Assembly: GCF_001282685.1 (NCBI RefSeq)
Contig: NZ_LN875035.1
Coordinates: forward strand, 1,158,250 to 1,222,249
Origin: Niameybacter massiliensis
GTDB lineage: Bacteria; Bacillota; Clostridia; Lachnospirales; Cellulosilyticaceae
Direction of reading: 5' to 3'
Length of the DNA stretch: 64,000 bases
Positions 1 to 8,754 of the stretch are shown piece by piece. Numbering within the stretch: position 1 is the first letter of the stretch; each line of letters starts with the position of its first letter. Position numbers and translations under genes: made by a program. The notes below the pieces were generated by a model, which saw only the letters and a program-made list of their open reading frames with translations, ran no database searches and was not told the DNA's origin.

Positions 1-1013
1 GTATAGACTGCTCCTTCTGCTCTTTCTTTAATCATATCTAGGAGTTCATGCATGTGCTGTTCTTCTAAGTTTTGTTCTACAAAACGTCCTGAAGATTTAT
101 AGTGTTCATACTCTGGATGCGCATCTTGTATCCATCTATTAATCTCAAGTACGCTCATTGTTTGAACTAAAACTTGCAATGTATGTCCTAACTGAATAAA
201 TGGTGCCACAAGGTGATGTGCTTCTTCTCTTGTACCGTAATAGATACCAATGAGGAGAATGCCATCGCCTTTTTCTTTTGAATTATAAAAACTCAGTTTA
301 AAATTCGCTTCTGGACATAAGTCTCCTATTGTTTCTTGCCATAATTTAAAGACTTCAATTTGACCTTTTCTTGTGACATGATGAGATTCTATTCGAATCA
401 GAGTTGCTTCTTCTCTCTTCTTAGGTAACTTAAAAGTCATTTTGACCACTACGCCAAATTGACCTCCGCCACTCCCTTTAAGAGCCCAGAATAAATCTGC
501 ATTTTGCTCTTTACTTGCAACCACTACTTCTCCTTCTGCATTGATAAGCTCAATTTGTGTAATAGCATCACAACCTAGCCCTAGCAATCTAGCAGAATAT
601 CCCCATCCCCCGCCAAGGGCAAAACCTACTACACCTACTGTTGGGCAACCACCACCTGGAAATGGATAGCCTTTACTACAAACCGCTTCGTAAAGTTCCC
701 TATTTCTGACACCACCTTCTATAGTCACTTCTCCTCTTGCTTCATCAAGGTGAATTTGATTCATCTCGCTTACATCAATCACTAATACATCATTCCCTGT
801 TGAGTAGCCTTCATAATGATGTCTCCCTGATCTTATACGTACAGGCACTCCTTGTGCTTTTGCCCATTTAATACTTTTAGCCACATCTTCTGATGATTTA
901 CAAAATGCAATAGCTAATGGGTATTTTTCTATAGCTCTATTCCACATAGTTCTAGCTTCTTCATATACTAAATTTTCTCGTGTTACTACACGTCCTGATA
1001 TTTCTAATGTCAT
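1..1013 (-). CDS. FAD-linked oxidase, berberine-bridge-enzyme type (3' end outside window)
   Basis: The reading frame starts at the ATG at 1013 behind a GAGG ribosome site and stays open to the window edge, giving 337 residues of an incomplete protein. Residues about 30-200 are an FAD-binding type 4 (PCMH) domain. The segment RIRSGRHHYEG places a His near residue 65 where this family links FAD covalently. GGCPTVGV places a Cys near residue 123 at the second (6-S-cysteinyl) attachment site, so bicovalent FAD is likely. These enzymes oxidise sugars or alcohols using oxygen or other acceptors; the substrate cannot be read from the sequence. The C-terminal BBE domain would lie beyond position 1. 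Confidence 0.85.
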   Translation of the reverse strand, partial: MTLEISGRVVTRENLVYEEARTMWNRAIEKYPLAIAFCKSSEDVAKSIKWAKAQGVPVRIRSGRHHYEGYSTGNDVLVIDVSEMNQIHLDEARGEVTIEGGVRNRELYEAVCSKGYPFPGGGCPTVGVVGFALGGGWGYSARLLGLGCDAITQIELINAEGEVVVASKEQNADLFWALKGSGGGQFGVVVKMTFKLPKKREEATLIRIESHHVTRKGQIEVFKLWQETIGDLCPEANFKLSFYNSKEKGDGILLIGIYYGTREEAHHLVAPFIQLGHTLQVLVQTMSVLEINRWIQDAHPEYEHYKSSGRFVEQNLEEQHMHELLDMIKERAEGAVY

Positions 1014-1097
1014 CTTTCTACCTCATCTATTCTAAATGCTTCTTCTATTTTTATTAACTTAGTATGAAATAAATCCTCATAAAATATTATAACTAAT

Positions 1098-1135
1098 TAT
1101 AGGAGCTATTGCACCTAAGTACAATAACTCCTATA
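1098..1135 (-). terminator. Hairpin downstream of the CmpB-like gene, possible terminator
   Basis: TATAGGAG and TATTG pair with CAATA and CTCCTATA around a 10-nt loop with one internal mismatch. The T-tract on the minus strand is poor, so termination is only plausible. Confidence 0.4.
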
Positions 1136-1183
1136 TATGTAACACTTATCAAATACTTATGTATAGCTTTTAATATTTTATAA

Positions 1184-1876
1184 CTATGGATTAAAATTCA
1201 TATTTGGATAAATTGCTTTCATCTTACTATCTGGATAATGGTTATCAAAATAGGACCAATACTGTTCTAACCTTATATTGCCCTCTCTTCTTTGAGTCCA
1301 TCTCTCTACTGCTAATCCCGACATCATTGTATTAAAAATCATAAATACAAATAATATCCACGTAAGTACCTTTCCAAAACGATTTGGAATTTTAATAATC
1401 CAAGTAATACACAACGGATATATTTTCTGTATCCATATCAGCCCCAAAATACCCCAAAAAATAGAATAAACCAAATTAATTCTTCCATGTAAATTAAGTG
1501 GTAAATGGGAGTAATCCCATGATATAGTTCCAAACATAACCTCTTGTATAAAAGAACATAAATACTCTATCAATGAGCCTATGAGCATACTCTCTAGAAA
1601 AATTCTCACATTACTCTTATTCCGCATCCAATAAAGACCTATTGTTAATGCTAGTGCTCCACATCCATATACCAAGTTAAAAGGCCCATATATAAGTCCT
1701 ACTCTACTCTCATAATGAAAACGTGTGCAAATGCACCATATGGTTTCTATTACCACACCTAAAAAACAGCCTATAAAAAAGATCCAAAATAGCTTATAAA
1801 AGTTAATACCTTTTGCAAAATGGTTGGTTTCTTGCTCACATCGTTCCATCTGCTCGATATTAGGTATTCTATACAT
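1184..1876 (-). CDS. Putative ABC-transporter type IV (CmpB-like) membrane protein
   Basis: This 230-residue protein has about five hydrophobic segments (roughly residues 27-50, 63-84, 92-113, 131-150 and 165-185) and a soluble, charged C-terminal tail. The order of segments and the motif GRINLVYSIFWGILGLIWI match the family called putative ABC-transporter type IV (CmpB, PF06541), which is common in clostridia and of unknown function. The start at 1876 follows an AAGGGGA sequence. It appears monocistronic, between a weak hairpin and the terminator of the helicase gene. Confidence 0.7.
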   Translation of the reverse strand: MYRIPNIEQMERCEQETNHFAKGINFYKLFWIFFIGCFLGVVIETIWCICTRFHYESRVGLIYGPFNLVYGCGALALTIGLYWMRNKSNVRIFLESMLIGSLIEYLCSFIQEVMFGTISWDYSHLPLNLHGRINLVYSIFWGILGLIWIQKIYPLCITWIIKIPNRFGKVLTWILFVFMIFNTMMSGLAVERWTQRREGNIRLEQYWSYFDNHYPDSKMKAIYPNMNFNP

Positions 1877-1909
1877 GCCCCATCCCCTTTCTTATTTCAC
1901 CTATTCCAA

Positions 1910-1950
1910 TAAAAAAACTCCTTAAACATTCTATGCATCGTTTAAGGAGT
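1910..1950 (-). terminator. Rho-independent terminator of the helicase gene
   Basis: ACTCCTTAAAC (1917-1927) pairs perfectly with GTTTAAGGAGT (1940-1950). On the minus strand it is followed by a run of seven T. Plus-strand T residues also follow, so it may work in both directions. Confidence 0.85.
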
Positions 1951-1977
1951 TTTTGTCACAAAGTATTCATCTTCTAT

Positions 1978-4900
1978 CTACATTTTTTCTTGAATTTGTT
2001 CTATAAGTTCATTCATAGCCTGCGCTGGGTCTTGATAATAATAAGATGCACTGATATATACCATTTCCCACCCTATACGTTCAAGTACGGCAAGGGTATT
2101 AATCTCCCCCTCTAGTTCGGAGCTTTCTTGATACTTCTCACTTTCGCATACAAGACGAATTTCTTTTGTATCTCCTTCTATAACAAGACCTGTTAAGGTT
2201 GCTCCTGAAGGTGTATGACTTCTTACTTTATATCCTCTATTTTCAAGTTCATTCTTGATCTCTTGTTCAAAAGGTACTAAAGGTTCTTCATAATGAATGG
2301 TATCTACTGCAATATCTTTACCACAGTTGTAACAATACTCAAAGAGCCCTCTTCTAATATCTTCTTCTTTTAAGTCTGTCTCAGGATCAAAGGAATGCAT
2401 AATAAACACTTGATCACGACCACGACTCATGGCAACATTGTAACGCTTTTTATATAAATTATCTGTTCCATAAGTCATCAGGCGAAGAGTATCTTTATCT
2501 CCTTTTGCATCTACCATAGAAATGAAGATAATATCTCTTTCATCCCCTTGGAATTGAGCTGGGCCACCACATAAAATGTTGCGCTTTGCATAAGCACGTG
2601 CTGTCATTTCCTTTTGTAATAAACTATCGATATAAGCCGCTTGTTTATCTCCTTTTAAGCTAATAACCCCAAAGGTTTTACCATTATACCTATCATCTGC
2701 TGCGCACTCTATAATCTTAGCAACAACTGCCTCAGCCTCTACTTGGTTCACTTGTCCTTCCTCTTTAGCATCTTGAATATAACAAGTTACAAGACTCGGC
2801 TTAAAGACTTTAGAGTTCTCGCGTAACGGTTCAATTTGGCCTTTATATGCTAGCTCATTGCTATATCCAATGATTTCTGGGACACATCTGAAGTGCTCCT
2901 TAAGCCTAACTGGCTGATAACCTGAAAGTTGAGCTAAGTCATAAATAGAAAAACGTCCAGAATACAGATAATGATTTGGTATATCTTCTAAATAAGTCTT
3001 AATCAAACGGCTAATCTCTTCTGTATTTTCTCCTACAGCAAGCGGACTTACTTGTTCATCATCTCCTACAATAAGGACTTGTTTCCCTAAGTAAAGTGCA
3101 ATAAGCGCTGTCACATCTGCTTGACTCGCTTCATCAATAATTACCACATCAAATTGATTTTCTCTTGGGTCAAAGTGCTCTGCTACTTTATCAAGTGGCA
3201 TAATCCATACTGGTACTGCCTTTTGACATTTTGGCATCAGCTTTCTAGCTTCTTGTTTAAGGAGCTCACGGTTTCTACCTTTACCTGCTCCCATCTTAAG
3301 AATCAACTGTTTCCACCCTTCTATAGCTTGAACTTCACTACGGTTGGCATCAAAGTCTACAAGTTTATGTAACCATGCCTTATCACATACAAGTTGTTTA
3401 GTATGATAACTTAAACGTCTTTCTACTTCTTTCATCTCTTCTTTGATGACACTGGCTGTACGCTCATGACGTTTTGCTAAAATATCTACCAATTGACGCC
3501 ATAGCCATGCTTCTTCTACCCCTGTTGGAATCACAACTTCTTCGCCTTCTTCTTTGAAAGCTTCTAAGTAGCTTGCCCAACCTGGTGCTGCAAAAGCAAG
3601 TTTATCTAAAAGTTCTGCTTTACGTTTTACTTGTGGTTTCTTATCTCTCGCTTCTAAAAAGGCTTCGTAATGCTTTGTGTAGTTCTCCAAGTCTTTTGTC
3701 TTAAGTGCTACTTTAAGCCCTGTAAGTATTGGACTTTCTTTTGTACATTCTAAACTTTGTAACCATTTTTCAAAAGCTTCTTTTTCTTTGGCTGCCTTTG
3801 TTTTTTCACATCTTGCAACTTGATATTCTAATACTTCTATCATTTCTTTAAGTACAGTATGGTAAAGGTAATGTATATGACCATGCTCAGACTTGGTATA
3901 GTCTTGTTGCTCCATAATACCATCTATATCCACGCCATAAGCCTCAAGCTGTTTTGCAATAGGCATCCACTTTTTCTTATACCAATCTAAATATTTTAAA
4001 ATCGCTTCACCGTACTTTTGACAAGTCATTTCAAATGGTGCTTCCATTTTATCTGTAGATTGTGCCCCAAGAGGTACCATCTGTCTTTCCCATCTTCCTT
4101 TAAGCGCTTCACGCTTTTCTTTCAGTACCATATAGTGAATAAGCACTTCAAAATCCTGCATCGTTTCTGGCTGCTTACCATTTACACGACTAGCTGCTAT
4201 AATCGTCTTCATTTGAGGGTTAAGGAGCAATGTCATTTTAGATAGTTTACCAGAGTTTTGAAGTTTTTGATTGATTTGACTATAAAGGTCTAGTGGTTTT
4301 AGCTTATCATCAATTGGTGAAATTTGTGGTTCTTGTGCCATCATTTCATCTGCATAAGTTAAGCTCAGCTGATAAAGCTCTTTAATTTGAACAGCTAACG
4401 TTTGCCACTGTTCTTTTGCCTTATCTTCTCTACCTGCTTCAAGTACTGCCATACACCAAGGATCCTCTAAATGGACTTGCTCCTCTATCAATTTAATATT
4501 TCCAATTAAATCTTTTAAAGTTTCTACTTCGTAAGTATGCTCATCTTCTTTAAAATAATTTAACCATTTAGGCGTTTTATACTTTTTGAAGTTTTTCTCT
4601 GCTTCAATACATTCTTTAAAGCCTTCTGGTGTAAACATACCTGTTGTATTAAGTTCTAAGCTACAGATTAAAGCATCTTCTTTTGTTAAGTTGTCTTTAA
4701 TACGATAGAGCTCTTGAACTTTATCTTCTCCAAGTGGCAGGATTGAACCATGTCGTACAGGTCCCATAAGCCACTCACAAGTTTCACGCTTTTCATCTAT
4801 GTATTTAGCTGCTTCTAAAGGCTTGTAAGTCTTTCCAGCTACTTTAATCGGTGTATACTCAATTAATTTATGATTTTTCAGTTCACCAATTAATTTATCT

Positions 4901-6105
4901 AATGTTCTAATACACGCCTCGCGATTTTTCTCATGCATGGCAACACGTCTAGAAAGTTCACTACGTTCTAATGTGGCACGAATTTGATGAATACCTTCTA
5001 ATGTATCTTCTAGTTCTTTTCTACTTTCTGCATCTTGCATTAAACTAATACAAAGTGTCTGTAATTCTGGAATAACATGATCTTTAACAACAGCTAGTGC
5101 CTTTTCGCTATAGCTTGTAACAAGAATACGTTTGCCTTCTGCTAAAAGGTGACCAATCATATTGGCTATCGTATGTGTTTTTCCTGTACCTGGAGGCCCT
5201 TGTACTAATACTGCTTCATTTCTTTCTAAGTGTTTAGCCACAAGAAGCTGTTCTTTATTGGCAGGTTTTGTAAAAAGGATTTTTTGGTCAATACCATTTA
5301 CATCTAAAGCTAACTTTTTCATTGTCTCTTTAGAATTTTGATTTTTACGTACCACATCTCCTTCACCTACAATATCCGCTATAAAAGGTGGAATTTGTTT
5401 GCGCTTTTCTAAGTCTTCTAATATACCATCTAATGCAACTTGGAAGCCTAATTGTTTTTTTCTAAGGAATAACGTTGGATAATTAGAGATAATCTCTACT
5501 CCAGTATCCCCAAAAAGTCTATTTCGTACTTCCGTACAAAAACCTTCTACTCCTTTAATATCTAAGGGACTAATAGGCTCCCCTTGATAAAGCTTAATAA
5601 GCTCCACAATACTATCTTCTTCTAAACCTTCTACTAGCCCTAAAAGACCTTGATAAAGTTCTGGCCCCTTATCTTCTAAAAAGAGTGCGAAAGTTTCTGT
5701 TTCTATATCAAATGTTACATAAACTGTTTGTAGAATCAGAGGATGATTAACCTCTTCCATTCCCTCCATTCGTACTTGTCCATCTCCATAGACAAGTTCT
5801 AAAAGTTCTGGTTCCTTCTTAAGCCTGCTATAGACATTATAGAAGCTATTGTAGACTTCTTCTACTTCCTTAGCTTTTTCTTCATCTGCTAGCATCTGTT
5901 CATTCGGCTTACGAATGATACAAATAGGCTGGTCTAAAACTTGCTGTTGCCATCTTTCTTCTACACAAGCATGTTTTGGCCATCCCCCAAGTTGTTCTAC
6001 CCATTCCCTGTCTTCTTCATTGGCAACCACAGGACTTTTCATACTGTGATAAGCTTTTAAGAAAGTATAGAGATTGGTTACTTTATCAATCTTATTGTTT
6101 GCCAT
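1978..6105 (-). CDS. Large SF1 helicase with C-terminal Vsr/MTES_1575-like nuclease domain
   Basis: This 1375-residue protein has an uncharacterised N-terminal region (1-270) and a split superfamily 1 helicase core. Walker A is VQGPPGTGKT at 301-310. A long, partly coiled-coil insertion (about 370-960) follows. The core resumes with the DEASQ box near 988, motif III GDDEQVSP, the EHFRC segment, and motif VI YNVAMSRGRDQ near 1222. The last 110 residues (FEQEIKNELENRGYKV...RLVCESEKY) look like the small restriction-endonuclease-like domain found at the end of many such helicases. Proteins with this architecture occur in anti-phage islands and as solitary genes. Here it is alone, with its own terminator, so a defence role is only a possibility. 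An RBS (AGAGGG) precedes the ATG. Confidence 0.8.
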   Translation of the reverse strand: MANNKIDKVTNLYTFLKAYHSMKSPVVANEEDREWVEQLGGWPKHACVEERWQQQVLDQPICIIRKPNEQMLADEEKAKEVEEVYNSFYNVYSRLKKEPELLELVYGDGQVRMEGMEEVNHPLILQTVYVTFDIETETFALFLEDKGPELYQGLLGLVEGLEEDSIVELIKLYQGEPISPLDIKGVEGFCTEVRNRLFGDTGVEIISNYPTLFLRKKQLGFQVALDGILEDLEKRKQIPPFIADIVGEGDVVRKNQNSKETMKKLALDVNGIDQKILFTKPANKEQLLVAKHLERNEAVLVQGPPGTGKTHTIANMIGHLLAEGKRILVTSYSEKALAVVKDHVIPELQTLCISLMQDAESRKELEDTLEGIHQIRATLERSELSRRVAMHEKNREACIRTLDKLIGELKNHKLIEYTPIKVAGKTYKPLEAAKYIDEKRETCEWLMGPVRHGSILPLGEDKVQELYRIKDNLTKEDALICSLELNTTGMFTPEGFKECIEAEKNFKKYKTPKWLNYFKEDEHTYEVETLKDLIGNIKLIEEQVHLEDPWCMAVLEAGREDKAKEQWQTLAVQIKELYQLSLTYADEMMAQEPQISPIDDKLKPLDLYSQINQKLQNSGKLSKMTLLLNPQMKTIIAASRVNGKQPETMQDFEVLIHYMVLKEKREALKGRWERQMVPLGAQSTDKMEAPFEMTCQKYGEAILKYLDWYKKKWMPIAKQLEAYGVDIDGIMEQQDYTKSEHGHIHYLYHTVLKEMIEVLEYQVARCEKTKAAKEKEAFEKWLQSLECTKESPILTGLKVALKTKDLENYTKHYEAFLEARDKKPQVKRKAELLDKLAFAAPGWASYLEAFKEEGEEVVIPTGVEEAWLWRQLVDILAKRHERTASVIKEEMKEVERRLSYHTKQLVCDKAWLHKLVDFDANRSEVQAIEGWKQLILKMGAGKGRNRELLKQEARKLMPKCQKAVPVWIMPLDKVAEHFDPRENQFDVVIIDEASQADVTALIALYLGKQVLIVGDDEQVSPLAVGENTEEISRLIKTYLEDIPNHYLYSGRFSIYDLAQLSGYQPVRLKEHFRCVPEIIGYSNELAYKGQIEPLRENSKVFKPSLVTCYIQDAKEEGQVNQVEAEAVVAKIIECAADDRYNGKTFGVISLKGDKQAAYIDSLLQKEMTARAYAKRNILCGGPAQFQGDERDIIFISMVDAKGDKDTLRLMTYGTDNLYKKRYNVAMSRGRDQVFIMHSFDPETDLKEEDIRRGLFEYCYNCGKDIAVDTIHYEEPLVPFEQEIKNELENRGYKVRSHTPSGATLTGLVIEGDTKEIRLVCESEKYQESSELEGEINTLAVLERIGWEMVYISASYYYQDPAQAMNELIEQIQEKM

Positions 6106-6250
6106 GTTGCCCTCTTTCCGTTGTACTCTTTATTTTAACTTTTATAGTAATATTTAAAATTCACCCATCAATCAATTAGGTAAGATATGGTGCTACAACC
6201 TCTTCAGTTTAACATATATTTCGACATAAGAAAAAGGACTTTTCATGACT

Positions 6251-7090
6251 TTAGTCAGTTTTACCTAAATTTTTAATCAACTCTGTACCATCATATAAAT
6301 TTGTGATTTCATGTTCACGATACATCCATTCCATACAAAGGTTAAAGTCCTCTAATCGAATAGGCGCTTGTGGCTCAAAGCTAAAATTCTTCATCCGTTT
6401 TGCAAAAGCTTCCTCATAGCCTAGTTCTTCATGACATAACTGAATCTTCTGAGCTTCACTTAAATGGTTAAAATAGTTTCCTGCTTCTTCTAATGCTTCA
6501 TGGAAAGTACGCACACTCTCTGTATGTGCTTCATAAAATTCCTGATCAAATGCCCACATTACAAGATTTTTATCACTATTTCTTGTACTCCAAATAATCT
6601 GATGCCCTTTATCTGTTAAGTCAGTTACAAAAGGCTCAATGGCTACAAGTGCATCAATCTCTCCATGATCTAAAGCTTGCATACGTTCATAAGAATTGTT
6701 AATCCATACAATTTCTGCTTCTGGTACTAAATCTTTTAAATCATTTTCCAAGTACAATCTAAATAATCCTTTTCGATTAACCCCTGCTCGTATGCCTTCA
6801 TAAGGTGGTTTAAGGCCTTTACGTCCTACAAGATGAATAGTACGGGTTAAATTTGAAGTAAGTACTGCCTTTTTACCCTGTTCTAACATATAAAAGAAAA
6901 AGGTTAAATCCCCCATCATCACATCGGATTTACCGTCTCTAAAAGGACTATTCCCATCAAAGGTAAAATCCTCTGCTAAATCTAAACAAACGTCTAAGCC
7001 TCGCTTAGCAAAAAAGCCCTTCTGATGGGCAATTAACGTTGGAATAATAAGTGGATTCTTTTTAGTATGGTGTAAATGAATTGGGTGCAT
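6251..7090 (-). CDS. NMT1/THI5-like (SsuA family) substrate-binding protein without signal peptide
   Basis: This 279-residue protein has the periplasmic-binding type 2 fold of the NMT1/THI5/SsuA family. It begins with the typical LIIPTLIAHQKGFFAKRGLDV stretch and later shows GEIDALVAIEPFV. It has neither a signal peptide nor a lipobox. The ATG at 7090 lies behind a perfect AAGGAGG at the right distance, so the missing leader is not a start-site error. It may be a cytosolic ligand-binding protein or enzyme (yeast THI5 is a cytosolic precedent) rather than a transporter subunit. The gene lies downstream of the ABC/prenyltransferase operon but is separated from it by a 700-bp repeat element. Confidence 0.65.
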   Translation of the reverse strand: MHPIHLHHTKKNPLIIPTLIAHQKGFFAKRGLDVCLDLAEDFTFDGNSPFRDGKSDVMMGDLTFFFYMLEQGKKAVLTSNLTRTIHLVGRKGLKPPYEGIRAGVNRKGLFRLYLENDLKDLVPEAEIVWINNSYERMQALDHGEIDALVAIEPFVTDLTDKGHQIIWSTRNSDKNLVMWAFDQEFYEAHTESVRTFHEALEEAGNYFNHLSEAQKIQLCHEELGYEEAFAKRMKNFSFEPQAPIRLEDFNLCMEWMYREHEITNLYDGTELIKNLGKTD

Positions 7091-7122
7091 ATGCTGCCTC
7101 CTTAGAAATTTTATAGTTAATA

Positions 7123-7822
7123 AAATAAATATTTTATGGAGTGAAAACTTAGTAGTTGAGGTAGACCGGTCCGCACTACGTATGTGCTCTCCCTTTCGCT
7201 TTTGCTCAAATGGACTAAGAATGTATAAACGCCTATTCAGTTAGAACGTGCGAAAACTTGCTAACGCTCAGACACTCGCACAAAAGCCTTCCTTCATATT
7301 CGTTAACACATTCTAAGCCCATTCTCAATAAAAGCTACATGGAGGTCACCCACGCATCACCGCCCTTTTCTACTCAGTTAGGTAAATTTTCACTTCCAGT
7401 GGACACACGGGAGAGGCGAAAGAAGAGCAAACGTCTCTTCTTTGGAGATAGAACTTTCAAGTGTTTGATAAGACTTCTTTGTAGTTTACTTTTAACCTTA
7501 GAATAATTAGGTGGCTTTTATATAAAGAGTGTTTAGATAATAAAGCCATGTAGTCTAGCTAGCCTCAGACGGAAAGGTTATCATGTGATGGGCTGTAAGG
7601 TGAGTTATTGTATGGAAACTTTCTCCACAGACTTTTTAGAGAGGCTTAGAGAATGGAATCAAACTGGTTTTAGGGAAATGTCTGAAGAAAAGTGAACTTC
7701 TTTTCTGAGTTTTGACCGTTAGTTTGATGGAATGAACCTAGCCTCTCTTAAAAGTCGAGGACTAGAAGTTGGAATACAATAAGCTTGCCTACATGTCCTC
7801 ACACTTAACCAAATATTTATTT
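7123..7822 (+). repeat. Structured dispersed element, copy A
   Basis: This 700-bp non-coding element is bounded by AAATAAATATTT (7123-7134) and AAATATTTATTT (7811-7822), which are inverted copies. The left half is shared with the copy at 45639. It contains the hairpin GTGCGA/TCGCAC (7248-7281) and a strongly conserved block at about 7334-7400. The right domain (7547-7795) is shared by all four copies. Relative to the copies at 22735 and 45639 it lacks about 125 bp in the middle. No continuous conserved protein is present. The element fills the gap between a prenyltransferase stop (7825) and a downstream gene (7090). Confidence 0.85.
7547..7795 (+). ncRNA. Candidate structured RNA domain in element copy A
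   Basis: Five nested pairings can be drawn: 7547-7553 with 7789-7795 (CATGTAG/CTACATG), 7605-7613 with 7774-7782 (TTATTGTAT/ATACAATAA), 7630-7646 with 7740-7756 (17 bp, one mismatch), 7658-7665 with 7721-7728 (ATCAAACT/AGTTTGAT), and the hairpin 7686-7692/7700-7706. The same architecture is present in the other three copies. Expression and transcribed strand are unknown; the helices would form on either strand apart from G-U pairs. Confidence 0.5.
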
Positions 7823-7824
7823 GA

Positions 7825-8754
7825 TTAGCGACCTACCATACGCATGATTAAAAACTCTATACCAAGAATTAAGTTAAAGCTATAGATGAGTAAAAGTGGT
7901 CTTGGTCCCCACTCTCTTCCCATAGTTGGGTAGACCTCTTGTATTTTGTAATAATCTTTGTACCAACGTCTATATCCATATTCATAGAAGATGACAAGAC
8001 CTGTCAACATCATCCACCATGTGATCCCTCCTAGAAGATATAAGCTGATCCAACATACAACCATAACTATACCTTCTGGAATGAGAATCTTAATAGAATT
8101 TCTAAATCCGATAACATGTGGTAGTGTCACCCTTGAACCTTTGTCTTTTTCATAATCTGAAGTATTGTTTGTAGACATAAGGAATACAGTCATAATCATT
8201 GGAATAACTGCATAAAGTGTGCCTTCTGTTGTAATATGTCCTACTTGTAAGTAGGTTGAAATCCAGCTGCTTACACCACCTACCAAAAAACCCGATACTG
8301 CTTCTCCTATTGGATAAACAATATAGGGTTTTGGTCCTAAAGAATAGGTTACTGCTGCTAATGCTCCAATAACTCCCATCATAAGTACTAACAAACTTCT
8401 TGTGAGAAGGACAACCATAAGCCCACTTCCACTTGCTAGCAAGAAAAATCCAGCTAGTACAATCCAAGCATCTTTTAAAGTTGCCTCTCCTCGTACTAGT
8501 CCTTCACTACCCTTGTGATATGTAAAGGTTGACTCATCTTCCTCTGCCTTTAAATACCCCCTAATTTCATTAGCTACGTTTGCCACAATATTAAAACTAA
8601 AACCGCTAATGAAGAAGAAAAGTAACGGTAACAACTTCAAGTTGCCACTTAAGTAAGCACCAAAAAGGCCTCCACTTAATATAGGCAACCCTGTTGCAAA
8701 ACCTGTTCTTACTTCCATAACGGTATATGCACGTCTAAAAAATGCTTTCATCAT
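7825..8754 (-). CDS. UbiA-family prenyltransferase (MenA-like)
   Basis: This 309-residue protein is almost entirely hydrophobic, with about eight or nine membrane segments. Two polar motifs face the first and fifth helices: NEIRGYLKAEED, a degenerate first Asp-rich motif, and NNTSDYEKDKGSR, a good match to the second (MenA-type) motif. UbiA enzymes attach a polyprenyl diphosphate to an aromatic or other acceptor in the membrane. The first Asp of motif 1 is replaced by Glu, so the substrate is uncertain. Its start overlaps the stop of the ABC permease by four bases, so it belongs to the importer operon. Its stop lies three bases from a mobile-looking repeat. Confidence 0.75.
   Translation of the reverse strand: MMKAFFRRAYTVMEVRTGFATGLPILSGGLFGAYLSGNLKLLPLLFFFISGFSFNIVANVANEIRGYLKAEEDESTFTYHKGSEGLVRGEATLKDAWIVLAGFFLLASGSGLMVVLLTRSLLVLMMGVIGALAAVTYSLGPKPYIVYPIGEAVSGFLVGGVSSWISTYLQVGHITTEGTLYAVIPMIMTVFLMSTNNTSDYEKDKGSRVTLPHVIGFRNSIKILIPEGIVMVVCWISLYLLGGITWWMMLTGLVIFYEYGYRRWYKDYYKIQEVYPTMGREWGPRPLLLIYSFNLILGIEFLIMRMVGR

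Noticed and set aside
6251-7090. MqnA/MqnD-type menaquinone enzyme next to a MenA-like prenyltransferase
   Set aside because: The sequence follows the SsuA/THI5 pattern (AHQKGFFAKRGLDV) rather than MqnA/D, so a futalosine pathway link is not supported.
7258-7506. Open frame in copy A encoding ...HASPPFSTQLGKFSLPV, also readable in copy D (45779-45982)
   Set aside because: The shared peptide comes only from the conserved 65-bp DNA block. The frames diverge right after it, lack ribosome sites and cross predicted hairpins, so they are not genes.
7554-7766. TCTAG/CTAGA pairing in the right domain as a sixth helix
   Set aside because: It would cross the TTATTGTAT/ATACAATAA helix as a pseudoknot and is mismatched in copy D, so it is not included in the core structure.
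8150-8467. Alternative frame inside the prenyltransferase gene
   Set aside because: It lies fully inside a well-supported membrane enzyme gene and has no features of its own.
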